Of a stretch of DNA of 64,000 nt, positions 53,742 to 64,000 are shown in pieces. The notes below the pieces were generated by a model, which was not told the DNA's origin, did not search any database, and saw only the letters and a list, made by a program, of their open reading frames with translations. The stretch spans positions 1,550,001 to 1,614,000 of the forward strand of contig KN832870.1 of assembly GCA_000827325.1 (NCBI GenBank). Reading direction: 5' to 3'. The translations under genes were made by a program, and so were the position numbers. Each line of letters opens with the position of its first letter. Position 1 is the stretch's first letter. This DNA comes from Oidiodendron maius Zn. Taxonomy: Eukaryota; Ascomycota; Leotiomycetes; Myxotrichaceae.

Positions 53742-56700
53742 ATGGCAGCATCTGCAACAACAGATGCTTATGCCGAACTCATAAAGTAAGTCCTTCAAGT
53801 ATGGCCCCCCCGGAAGCCTCATGTTCTAATTACACGATAGCTCTCTCTCCCAAGATGAGATTCCTATTAAGCTTCGCTGCGCGATCTGTAGTAGACTTGC
53901 TATGAACGCGTTCCGCCTCCCATGCTGCGAGCAAGCTATATGCGAGACATGTAGGTTTTATTTATATGTGAAGATATGCTGCTTAATGTGGCTGATGTCT
54001 GTTATAGGCCAATCGACCCTTCCGTCATCCTGCCCTGTCTGCGAACATACCCCAGTAGCTGCAGAGGATTGCAAGCCAAATAAAGCTCTTCGGACAACGA
54101 TCAAAGTCTTCTTGCGTACTGAGGAGAAGAAACGGGAAGCCCTCCGTTCAAAGGAAGGCAAAAACAGTCACCCACCCACGCCAATAGATGCTGCCGCAAC
54201 GCCTGTCGAGGCGCCAACGGTAGTTGATACTGTTGGATCTAATGCAGAATCTACCCCTGCACCTGCCACAGATCAGGTTGGAGAGGTTCCAGAAAATGCT
54301 GCTGAAGCGCCTCAGCAAGATGTCCCTCAGCCGTCCATCGAGGTACGAGTCTCTCTGTGCATCTTTAATTAGTTTCCAAGAGCTAACCTTATAGCAGGAG
54401 ATAGCGCCAGGACAAGAGCCTAACGGGGAGATTTCAGAGAAGGAAAACGGCGAAATGGAAGACAAGGCGACCAACAATGAGGAGACTCAGACGACAGAGA
54501 AGGATGCTAATGTGGAAGATCTATCTGCTCCAAACATGTCACAGACGCCAGCAATGGGCGCGGTGTTTGGATTTGATGCAAGTACTGCTGGCCCTTTTCC
54601 AGGCATGGGATTTGGGGGCGACTTCAATCAGATGCAAATGATGATGGCGATGCAAAATGGTGGCATGGGACCTAATGGATTTGGTAATTTCCCAATGATG
54701 GGTAAGTTTACACCACAATTGGGCCTGCAAATTTCTCTAATATGTTTTTAAGGTATGCCTGGCATGGGTATGGATCCAATGGCCATGCAGAGCATGTTTA
54801 TAAATGGAGGTTTTGGCGCAGGAATGAACGGCATGAACATGAGCATGGGTGCGGGAATGGGAGGCTTCGATGGCGGAGTTGGTGCAGGATTCAATAATGA
54901 ATGGAACGGTCAACAGTCATGGAATGTCGGACCAGATAATTTCAATCATCCAAATGCAGCTGGCATGGGAACTGGTGATTATGGTTCCAATAACTCCGGA
55001 TACAATCCCCATTCTTCCCGATTTAACCAAGGTAATTATGGACACGGAAATCATTATAATGACTACAGTCATGGCTACCAATCTCGTGGCCGAGGTAGAG
55101 GACGAGGCGGCTACGGCCGCGGTGGATATTCACATCAATTTCCCCAGCAATTTAACTCTGGCGAGGGGTTCAATAATGGTCCCATTGGTGAGGCAGCATC
55201 CATACCCACAGGACCAAAGGCAGATGCGGATCCAGGAGCCGCTAGTAATGTCGATGAGTTTGGCAGGGAGATACGTCAAACTTCTGAGGTCAAAGATATA
55301 ACTTTGACAGACCATACTTCTAAGGATGACAACAATACTAGTCCTGCCCAAGCCCAGGAAGGAACTGATATAAATCAGGAGGGTACTCACAAGGATGAAT
55401 CAACTCATGCCGATAACCATACTCCCAAGCCGATACAGACTCTGGATGAAGCTCAAGGTTTCGCTCAAACCGGATACAATGGAACGTACAATCAAGGGAT
55501 ATCTCGAGGATATGGGCTAGGTTTTGCTGGGCGTGGCGGCTATAACCCTACCATCCAACCTGTAAAACCTGCTGATGTGCCCATCAATGCTCCTACCGGG
55601 CCAAAAGCTATGCGTGATGGCTTGCCTAATACAGGAATCTCTGGCTTGAGAGTTCGTGGGTATCAAGCCCCTGGTATCCCCAACTCGAGGACCACTGAAA
55701 GTGTAAGTGCGCCGCCTGAACCTGAGCCGGCAAGTGCCAAAACCGAGAAGGGAGACCGGAGGACAAGGTCGCCAACAAGAGAAAGATCAAAGGATAAGTC
55801 CAGATCAAGATCAAGATCTAGGTCACGAGATAGAAGAAGAAGCAGGAGTCGAAACAGACGACACCGCAGACATAGACATCGATCAGCATCGGCCACAGAC
55901 GATGGGAAGGGTGAGAAGGATGAGAAGGATGAGAAGGATGAAAAGGATGATGAGGAGTCTGATCGGCGACGGGAACGCAGAAGAGAGCGCCATCGGCGGC
56001 GAGAGGAAGAAGACGACGATCGCGAGGATGCTGGGTCCAGAGAGAGATACGTTGATGACGAAGGTAGAGGTGTCGAAGACGAGAGGTCTAGATCTGCCTC
56101 CCCTTCTGACTCCAGGCGTTCAGCCCACAGAAGCCGTCGTGACAGAGATAAGTACAGAGAGCGGGACAAGGAAAGTGATAGAGAGCACAAATTTTCTTCA
56201 TATAAGCACCGCTCTAGCAACCGTCACCGTGATGATAGATCCAGAAGTCGGGATCGGGATCGCGAGCATCGACACCGCCATAGCCGCCGAGGCACCGAAG
56301 ACCTTGAAGACAGACCCGAGAAAACCGACAGGTCCATCCCGCCTACTCCAATCGAAGCAGAAGATGCCTCTAGGAGACCTTCAACTACCAATGGCGCCAT
56401 CGAAATCAAAGGTGCGAGCACCCGTCGCAAGCCAACTCTAGACGAGATCATCATCCCCACTGGCCCTCGCCAGGACCGGATCTCATCAGCTCGAGCGCGC
56501 GAGAAGGACTATGACAGAGGTAAAGAGAATCGTGAAGGCAGGAGGCACCGCGACGAAGAGGATCCCCGGTACCGCTCGTCCAGACACCGCGACTCGGATC
56601 GCGAGCGGGAAAAGGAGCGCGAGAGGGCCAAGGAGAAAGAGAGAGAAAAGGATAGAGCTCGAGCTCCTCCCACAGGGCCAGCCGCTGCACAAGACCCCCA

Positions 56701-56911
56701 TACCCTCGAACGTGAAGCGCGGAATCGTGAACGGCTCCTCAAGGAAGCGCAGCGTATTGCGGGCTTGACCGGCATGGGCGGTGCAAAGAGAGGTCGTGAC
56801 GATGGAGACGACCTGCGCAAGGGTAGGAAGAAAGGACGCAGGGGCGATGAGGGCGACGAGGCTCGTCTTGCGAGGCTCGAGGCTGAGAGGGAGAGCGCAA
56901 GGTGGAATTAA
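53742..56911 (+). CDS. RBBP6/Mpe1-type RING protein with RGG and RS-rich regions
   Basis: Five exons: 53742-53785, 53841-53950, 54008-54342, 54395-54701 and 54753-56911, 984 residues, all in phase (the fourth exon could also start three bases later). A C4C4-like RING lies at residues 28-63 (C28, C31, C43, C44, C49, C52, C60, C63; PCCEQAICETC), close to the RBBP6/Mpe1 RING. There is no N-terminal DWNN domain and no zinc knuckle, so it is not a full Mpe1. Next come Met/Gly-rich repeats (GMGMDPMAMQSM), an RGG-like stretch (GRGRGRGGYGRGGY), and a long Arg/Ser/Asp/Glu-rich region (RSRSRSRSRDRRRSRSR). A conserved block LDEIIIPTGPRQDR follows. It is likely a nuclear E3-ligase-like protein of mRNA processing. 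Confidence 0.78.
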
Positions 56912-58182
56912 AGATGCCCATTGGTGTCGATGTGTATTTTGATGATCTCAAGAAAGGAGGGCGGCATATCTGAGATCATGATCATTGATTGATTGGATCC
57001 CTCGTAAATAGAGAGAGACATTGTGTACATTATCAAAAGCGAGGAATAGCATAGGAACTACTTTCTTGTCGCTTTCCTAGTAGACATGCAATTCATCAAG
57101 AGTATTCTTTGTCTGCCTTACGTGAGTGATCGACTAAGTTTCTTGATCCATTTGTTAATGCGAGCTGCCTCACCATAGGCTTTGATCCTTGGTGACTGAA
57201 AAGTGTAAGCAGATGCATAGCGACCACTGTTCAACAATGCACCTGCAATGACTGATAGCCCTCGTCTGGCCTGCTTCTAACAGAGCCTCTAACGGCGTTC
57301 GGGACGAAGTCCAAGGTAGGACCAAGCACTTGCTATACATCGCCCAAAGCCTAAATGCAATGAAGGGACTGCTAGGCACAACTAGGTAAACCGGCACATT
57401 TGAGACAAACAAACCAGCAAGTCAACGGGACGAGGCGGCAGGGCGGCAAGGCTGCAGCTACTGTCCTTGAGGGATGGAAGCCACAGAATGATATCGAAGT
57501 ATCTTTTGAGGCCTTAGGCATGAGGGGATCTTCAGGCGATCTTTGGTAGGCCGAAAACATATGATGATCGATCCATCATCTTTCATGCCACCCGCTCAAA
57601 CAAAACGAGGAATTTACCTTGAAGCGGGGGAAGTAACCAGAAATCCCGCTGCCAAGGGACGAGCCATTCCGGTCTCCGAACCCTAAAGATAGAAGGTCGC
57701 TACCCAAGATAAGCAAGTGAACACCGCTCCAGCATATTCCATGGCGGCCTCCGCACCCCATTCTTCCGACTCTTCACCTTCTGCATATGTACGGCGGTGT
57801 GGCATGGGGCTGCATTTGGTGACAGGACCGGACAGGAAGCTGATTCCCTGGTGATGAGGTGCTTCTGCGGTGCTATTATAAAGCTCGTGTGTCCCTCTGT
57901 CGAACGGTTTAGAAATGTTTGCGCAACTCTTCCAGGCGTCACGGAGGCTCGAGATTATAATCTATCCCTGAATTGGTCGGAGCGACAGCTACCGAGGTGA
58001 GTTTGATCCGGAGACAGATAAGGTAGAGCAAGTGGGTTTGCAATATCAACCCTAGCTTGGTCCCCGCCCGATGTCACCCCTAACACTGGCAGACGAAGGA
58101 ATCGTAAATAAGCTTGCTGACGCCTTGCCAATATGTAGAAATCCCAATTGAGTTTCCCTGAGCTTCAAGACACCTCTCAGTC
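56912..58182. other. Intergenic, no gene seen
   Basis: About 1.3 kb between two genes in the same direction. Short frames on both strands (57,170-57,990) lack domains and splice support. It should contain a 3' UTR and the promoter of the peptidase gene. Confidence 0.45.
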
Positions 58183-60016
58183 ATGGTCAACAAGCTTGGC
58201 GCGTGGTGCGCTCTCCTCAGCTTGGCCACAGCGGCTTTCGCAGCAACGCCTTTCACTGGAATTGAGCGGAAAGTGCGCGTAAGTTCAATTCCTGCTGCAA
58301 TCTAGCTTAGAGCATCTTGAGGAGTAACCCGCGTAAACAGAGGAACACAATCAGCAAGGGCATGTTCAGCAAGAGAGACACGGACCCAACTCTCTTGTAC
58401 CCGGCGTACAACCTCTCGGTGCCAATTGACCACTTTCACAATGAGTCCAAGTACGAACCCCACACGGACGGCACGTTCAACTTGCGGTACTGGTTCGACG
58501 CCACTTACTACAAGCCGGGTGGACCCGTTATAGTGTTGCAATCTGGGGAAACGGACGCAACAGGTCGCCTCATATTCTTGCAGAAGGGTATCCTCCACGA
58601 GTTGGCCGAAGCTACCAGCGGTCTTGGTGTAGTCTTGGAGCATCGATATTATGGCACCAGTATGCCAACTCCGGACTTGTCAACACCGAATTTGAGATTC
58701 TTGACAACCGAGCAGGCCCTGGCAGATGAGGCATATTTTGCACAGCATGTTGTATTTGAAGGTCTTGAGCATTTGGATCTGACGGCGCCCAACGTGCCAT
58801 ACATTGGATACGGTGGGAGTTACGCCGGCGGCTTCAATGCATTCCTCAGGAAGTTGTATCCAGATGTCTTCTGGGGTGAGTTACGTGCAACTGTCCGCAT
58901 GTGTGCACAAAATTAATGGGAAATAGGAACCATCGCATCAAGCGGCGTGATTGAAGCTATATGGGATTACTGGAACTACTTCGAGCCAATCCGGGTCTAT
59001 GCTGATCAAGAATGCGTATCAAACACGCAAAAAATTACGCACATGGTTGATAATATCCTAATTGGCCTAAACAACAGTAAGACCACAGCAAGCCTCAAGA
59101 GTGTCTTTGGCCTTCCCAATGTTACATACGACGACGACTTTGCCACTGTGGTTGGTTATGGTATTGATTCATGGCAAGGAAAGGTCTGGGATCCTGCGGA
59201 GAACGATCCTTCTTTCGATGAATTCTGTGGCAATATTACAGCCAAGTCTCTACTTTACCCCGAGATTAGCAGCCGCAAGGCTGCAGTGCAAACCCTTCTC
59301 AAGGAGGGCGGCTATGGAAGCGAGATCTCGGTCTTAACTACACCCCTCCTGAACTGGATCGGCTGGCTAGGAGTGTACACGGTCAATAGTTGCCAGGATC
59401 AAGATTCTTGCTACGGTACTCACGACCCCGCGTCTTACGTCCAAGATGATATTACTCAGACTTGGAGATCATGGCCGTACCAAGTAAATAGGCCCCCTAA
59501 GTCCCTTAAATATACCGCTGACTGCGAACAAAGTACTGTACGGAATGGGGTTACCTCCAAACTGGGTCCGGTGCTCCGAAAGACCAACTCCCACTGATAT
59601 CTCGTACGAACACCCTTGAGTACGAGAGCATAATCTGCGTCGACGCCTTCAACATCACCACCCCGCCCGACACCGACGCCATTAACAAATGGGGCGGCTT
59701 CGACATCTCTTACCCGCGCCTCGCCTTCATCGACGGAGAGCAGGACCCGTGGCGTCCAGCGACGGCGCATGCGTCCCCATTCAACACCACTGCACACAAC
59801 CGCACCAACACCGCCAGCCAGCCGTTCATGCTGATCTCCGGTGCCGTTCACCACTGGGACGAGTACGGCTTGTTCCCTAACGAGACGGTGAACGTGCCGC
59901 CGAACTTCCTACCGCCGCTTCCTGTCAGGGACACACAGTCCCAGGAGATCCAGTTCGTTCTGGAGTGGATGTTAGAGTGGTCGGAATATAAGCTAGCTCA
60001 TAAACAGGAGATTTAA
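58183..60016 (+). CDS. Secreted S28-family serine peptidase
   Basis: Four exons: 58183-58278, 58341-58875, 58927-59483 and 59534-60016, 556 residues; introns of 50-62 nt, all in phase. A signal peptide is clear (MVNKLGAWCALLSLATAAFA). The S28 pattern follows: PIDHFHNESKYEPHTDGTFN, GPVIVLQSGETDATG, LEHRYYGTSMP, and the nucleophile motif GYGGSYAG with Ser192. Asp467 lies in DGEQDPWRP and the His in GAVHHWDEYG (about 502-503), completing the triad. The YCTEWGYLQTGS block restored by the third splice is typical of the family. Enzymes of this group (Pro-X carboxypeptidase / dipeptidyl-peptidase type) cleave after proline, usually at acid pH. Many N-glycosylation sequons fit a secreted enzyme. Confidence 0.9.
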
Positions 60017-60784
60017 TTTCGAGATGTGAGATAGATCACTATATACTTGCATGATGAAATGTATAAATTTTTCAGTCAGGAAGTAGTGGTGGGTCCCGTT
60101 GAATGAAGAGATAATTGTAATAGACAACTATTAATATCCATTACATTATTGGACCGAATTGCTTTTGCGGTACACATTGCTGAGCTTGTGAGGGTATTGG
60201 GAACATTCAAGAGCCATGGAGCAGATTTTGAGGAGTACGGCTAGCATTAATGATTCCCATGTATAGCTAGTCACTTTGGCCCACGGTCATGCACGAGAAT
60301 AAGATCTCAACTCATTCGCAGACTGATATGTATTTGCGAGGGTATTTATTTCCGTAGTTCTATGGTAGAACCAAAAATTCACTAACCCCAGGACACACCA
60401 ATATGCATTGCCATTATCCATGCGTGCAGTTGGTCATGCAATCCAACCATGCACAAGACAGGGTCACTCAGGACATACACGAGTACCCAGACAGACCAGC
60501 ACAACTCATTCGACGAAAAAGCCAAGCTTCCTATTTAAACGCCTCCCAATGCAGATGTACTACATGCCTTACGTACTTCGTTCTCTATCGTATCATCGTG
60601 GCGTCAGCTGCAGCCGCTGTTCCCATATAAGATCTCGTGGATCTGCTGGGGAAGTGGCCGGGGCGCGAATTAATTGATATTTTGGTAGGAGCATTGGACG
60701 ACCCAGACACGCCAACGTCTGCTTATCTCTGAACGACAGTGCAACAGCTGTCTGGAGAGCAGAACCATCCCTATAATTATATGC
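60017..60784. other. Intergenic between convergent genes
   Basis: Holds the 3' UTRs of the peptidase and APC3 genes. Nothing else supported. Confidence 0.5.
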
Positions 60785-63333
60785 TTACGCCATCATGCTT
60801 CCATCGTCATCCTCTTCTTCATCTTCGAGGCTCTCAATCGCTTCCTTGATCTGCTGACTCGCCTTGGGAATTCGTTAGCATAGGAGGTTTTGCAAGCAGG
60901 CAAGGACTACAGTACCTTTGGATCTAAATTAAGGGCAATTGTAAAATGCCGAACCGCCAATCCCTTCTCTCGCAGGCCCTTATACAGTCTTCCGAGCAAG
61001 AAATGTACCATAGCCTCATCAGGTGCCAAGTCTTTCAGGATCATTAATTCTTTCAAAGCGGATCCCAGATCTCCCAGTGACATAAGAGCTCTAGCTTTCT
61101 TGAACCTCGTCAAAGCGGATCTAGGTGCCAATTCAGTAGCTTGGCTGAAGTATGAAAGAGCTTGGCGGGTTTGCTTCTGTTTCTCGTACGCAGTTCCAAT
61201 ACAGCATATCAGTACTGCGTTAGTAGGATTGATCTTAGACGCTTTAGTGAAGTGGTCAAGAGCAAGCTCGTAATTTCCCAGCTTTTCGTAAACCCGTCCA
61301 ACGCCATACCATGCATTGTAATGTCGAGGATCTGCTACTATACCAAGTCTATAAGAAGTAAGCGCCTTGTCATATTCTTCATTTGCGACGTGTTCATGCC
61401 CCTGGAGCGTGAAAGCATATGCAAAACTAGGGTTGAGCTGTGTTGCACGCTTGAAACAGCGAAGTGCTTGCTCATGGTCTCGGGCGAGGGACCAGGAGTT
61501 GCCAAGGGCACACCAAGCCTGGGGAGATTTCCATGAAGCATCAATCAGCTCATGAGCCAGGAAAGCAAGATCAGTCTCACGTTTGAGATGCCAGAGGATG
61601 GTGGAATAGATCTCCATATCTTGGCATCTCGTTGGTGCTACCTGGCGGATCCGCTTATAGTATACCTCAGCCTCAGCATAAGCAGCTTGTTCATAATGTG
61701 CACGCCCCATTTGAGCCATCACCCAAGGAGTATCTTGCTGTGCCCGAGGAAGAGCATTATATATTTGCAGTGCTTCTGAAGAGCGGAACTGAGAGAGGGC
61801 GAAATAACCACTTCCAAATCTCTTGAATAAATCAAGAAGAACGCGGAGTGCCTCTTCCTGCTTTAAAGGTTCTGGTTCTGATGTTCTCTGTTGTGGAAGG
61901 CTGATCGTCGGCTGGCTCCAGGTTTTCACAGCCAGTTCCTTTTGGTCTATATCCATGCTATCCTCCATGGGTTTTCTATTCCCACTGACTTGTCGACCGA
62001 CGGTTGCGGTACTTGAACCGGGTCGCATGATCCGGGAGATTGGCGGTCTTGCCTTTTTCAACTCCCGTCCTGGGTTCGCTCCCACTGAGGGCAGATTGCT
62101 CACCGGTCTGCTGCTCGTTGGCCGGAATTGGTTGATTAACCTCACGCTCCTCCTCTGAGGAGCTCCCGGCTCTTCGGATGTCTGTCTTGGTATAACTTGC
62201 CCCGAAATCGTTCTCTTCTTATCACCGCCTCCAGCTGTTAGGTTATGACTCCGTACAGCTTGCGCCGCGGCCGATTCCTCAGCAGGCTCGGGTACTTTCT
62301 GCACCCGTTTCGTCGACATTGCCCGGCTCATTTTAGGCGCATCGACATTGAAGTCCATACTCAGTCCTGGAATAGCCCGGGGCTTTCGAGCTGGTGCTTG
62401 AGGGGGTTCAATGGGGTATGCTGAAACCACCCCAGGCTCTTTGCGATTAGCAGCTACAGAAATATCTATCGGAGCACTTGGTCCAGGAGGTGTTTCCATT
62501 CCCTCGGGGCCAGTTCCTCCACCTCCTGTCGCGGGGAGGTTGGTTAAACTCGGGTTGCTCTCACTGAGCTTTTGCTGCGTTCCAAAATTGGAAAATATGC
62601 CTCCCGTGAAGCTCCGTGAAGACGTGTTGTTGAAAGGATCACTTGGGTCCACGGTGGCTGCTGGTCTCGCTCCTGGTCTATTCTGTGCATGGTCGAGCAT
62701 TGCTGCTAGAGTGGCGTCTTTCATTGGTAGTTGGCTGTCCCACTGCTCTGGTGCATTCGTCTTCAGAATTGCCTCCATCTCAGCACTCAGTTTAAAGATG
62801 TTCGAAACGTTAAGCTTCACGCCCATGTCACAAAGGCTTGTAAAGGCATCCCACATAAAGGGGTTCAGTTTCAGGGCCTCCTCAAAATTACTGATGGCCT
62901 TTCTCTTATCATTATGCCCAGCGTAGAGCTTTCCCAACAAGCAGTACACGGCGGCAGCATCCGGATAGGCATTCCGGGTTGATTGCGTATGTTTGCCAAA
63001 GCTGTTCTTCCCTCCCCAGAGACCTCTACTCTTTTCTAAGGCTGTTATCCCTTCCTTGTATTTCTCCAGGACTAACGATGCCTGTGCGAAGACGTATGCA
63101 CAACCAAGGTGTGTTCCTCTGAATCCAGCGGTTCTGCTGTACTCGGAAGCGGATGCATGATCACCCAGTCGCAGATAGCAGAGTGCGAGAAGGTATGCAG
63201 ATTCGGCCGATCTATGGTCGTAGGCAGCTAAGCGCTCTGCAAAGAAGAGGGCATTCTTGGCAAGATTGTTGTCAAGGTGGTAACAGATCAGCTGTCGCAG
63301 CTGGCTTGTCACGCACGTATTTGCTGGTGCCAT
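60785..63333 (-). CDS. Anaphase-promoting complex subunit 3 (Cdc27/Nuc2/BimA)
   Basis: Two exons, 63333-60916 and 60862-60785, 831 residues. The 53-nt intron (GTACTG...TATGCTAACG...CCCAAG) joins NLDPK to ASQQIKEAIESLEDEEE in phase. N-terminal TPRs (residues about 1-175, starting LRQLICYHLDNNLAKNALFFAERLA) mediate dimerisation in this family. A long Ser/Pro-rich linker (about 240-520) has many potential phosphosites. C-terminal TPRs (about 530-810) include KSPQAWCALGNSWSLARDHE, AYAFTLQGHEHVANEEYDKA and NAWYGVGRVYEKLGNYELAL, diagnostic of APC3. APC3 binds the IR tails of the coactivators Cdc20/Cdh1 and APC10 within this nuclear ubiquitin ligase. The acidic C-terminus on the second exon is typical. 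Confidence 0.93.
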
Positions 63334-64000
63334 TATGGGGATGAATGAAGGAGTGAACTCAGGTGAACCAGGTGTACAGGACGCTATAAAGGCCTAGCCA
63401 TGTAGCCAGTGAAGATTATAGACCAGGTAAAATGCTTGGGTCGTCCTTTGTCGACAATGACTTGGCACGTCCGCTGTTTGCGCCCCAGATCCTATCGTGG
63501 ACTCTTGGCTCTGTAATCTGCAGTCTAGCAACAGTCTCTATGATGCTTCTTCCAACATTAGACTTGGGTCAGAGTCCTTGTCGGGGAGAATATCGAGCTC
63601 GTGTGCGCCGAGTGTCCAGGAATAACAACGTTGGAAAGGGAATGGTCGTGAAGCCGGGCTGCACCTGCACACAAAAGGATAAAGGCCAAAATTCCCGGCG
63701 CGATGATGTCTGTGGATCAAGGGAACGGCAACGTTGGAGAGGTTGGGATGTCTCACAACCTCGCAACTAAGAGATGTCGAGCTGTGTTTATGGTTCGTGG
63801 CGGGTAACAGATCGATTGGTCGCGAGAGCTGAACTTCACCTAGCAACAATCACTTCGCTTACTCAGCACGCGCCCAGCGCTTCAGCCTCGTGTCAATTTG
63901 GACAGTGGGACAAATCGAAGAGCAAACTCGTCGAGACCTGGATTTTCGATACTCGGAAGACTGGCTTGTGTGGGATTGGGCTTTGTCTCCAGCAAGCCGC
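63334..64000. other. Upstream region of APC3 to window end
   Basis: Probably contains the APC3 promoter. Frames present here have no recognisable domain; a gene running off the right edge cannot be excluded. Confidence 0.4.

Noticed and set aside
54755-56911. The last exon of the RING protein as a separate gene
   Set aside because: Upstream exons join in phase and supply the RING domain; the exon's first Met follows a good acceptor (TTTTTAAG).

Overview
This is a stretch of nuclear genome from a filamentous ascomycete (Pezizomycotina). The evidence is short introns of about 41-140 nt with GTRNGT donors and CTRAC-like branch points, Zn(II)2Cys6, RTA1-like, DHA2-MFS and S28-peptidase genes, and housekeeping genes of recognisable ascomycete type. 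I cannot fix genus or order. Exon joins below were derived by hand and are phase-checked, but no search or transcript data were available.

Left host block (1-19,016): an HMG-box INO80-type protein, an RMD8/DUF155 protein, a SET-domain protein, NC2-alpha (BUR6), a mitochondrial Sel1/TPR-like protein, a UTP16-like U3-associated protein, an alpha/beta-hydrolase, a hemerythrin-like protein, and then the C-terminal half of a DHA2-type MFS transporter. Right host block (46,880-64,000): the N-terminal half of an MFS transporter, an RTA1-like membrane protein, a small membrane protein, a Zn(II)2Cys6 regulator, an RBBP6-type RING / RS-rich protein, a secreted S28 serine peptidase and APC3/CDC27.

The key observation lies between these blocks. 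The two MFS halves are on the same strand, meet without overlap or missing domain (254 + 318 residues), and are separated by a segment of about 27.85 kb (19,025-46,870). Its two ends are gapless 65-bp inverted repeats, 51/65 identical by hand count. I interpret the segment as a large terminal-inverted-repeat (TIR) mobile element inserted in the transporter gene. I see no DUF3435 tyrosine recombinase, DDE/KDZ transposase, polymerase or helicase in it, so it is not an obvious Starship, Polinton or Helitron.

Element cargo, left to right: a C2H2 protein with an I-PpoI-like His-Me-finger zinc-loop domain that keeps both catalytic residues; a 1,260-residue protein with 14 tandem variant C2H2 fingers plus an unknown C-terminal region; a seven-exon protein with SUMO-interaction-like motifs; gene relics with in-frame stops; two paralogous membrane proteins and two paralogous SAP-domain proteins arranged as nested inverted pairs around a coiled-coil gene; an aprataxin-like HIT protein; and a small HIRAN-like protein. 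DNA-binding, SUMO-like and DNA-repair-like features recur. Clean multi-exon frames show that several of these genes are under selection or young, while AT-rich gaps and C-to-T-type stops suggest partial RIP-like decay.
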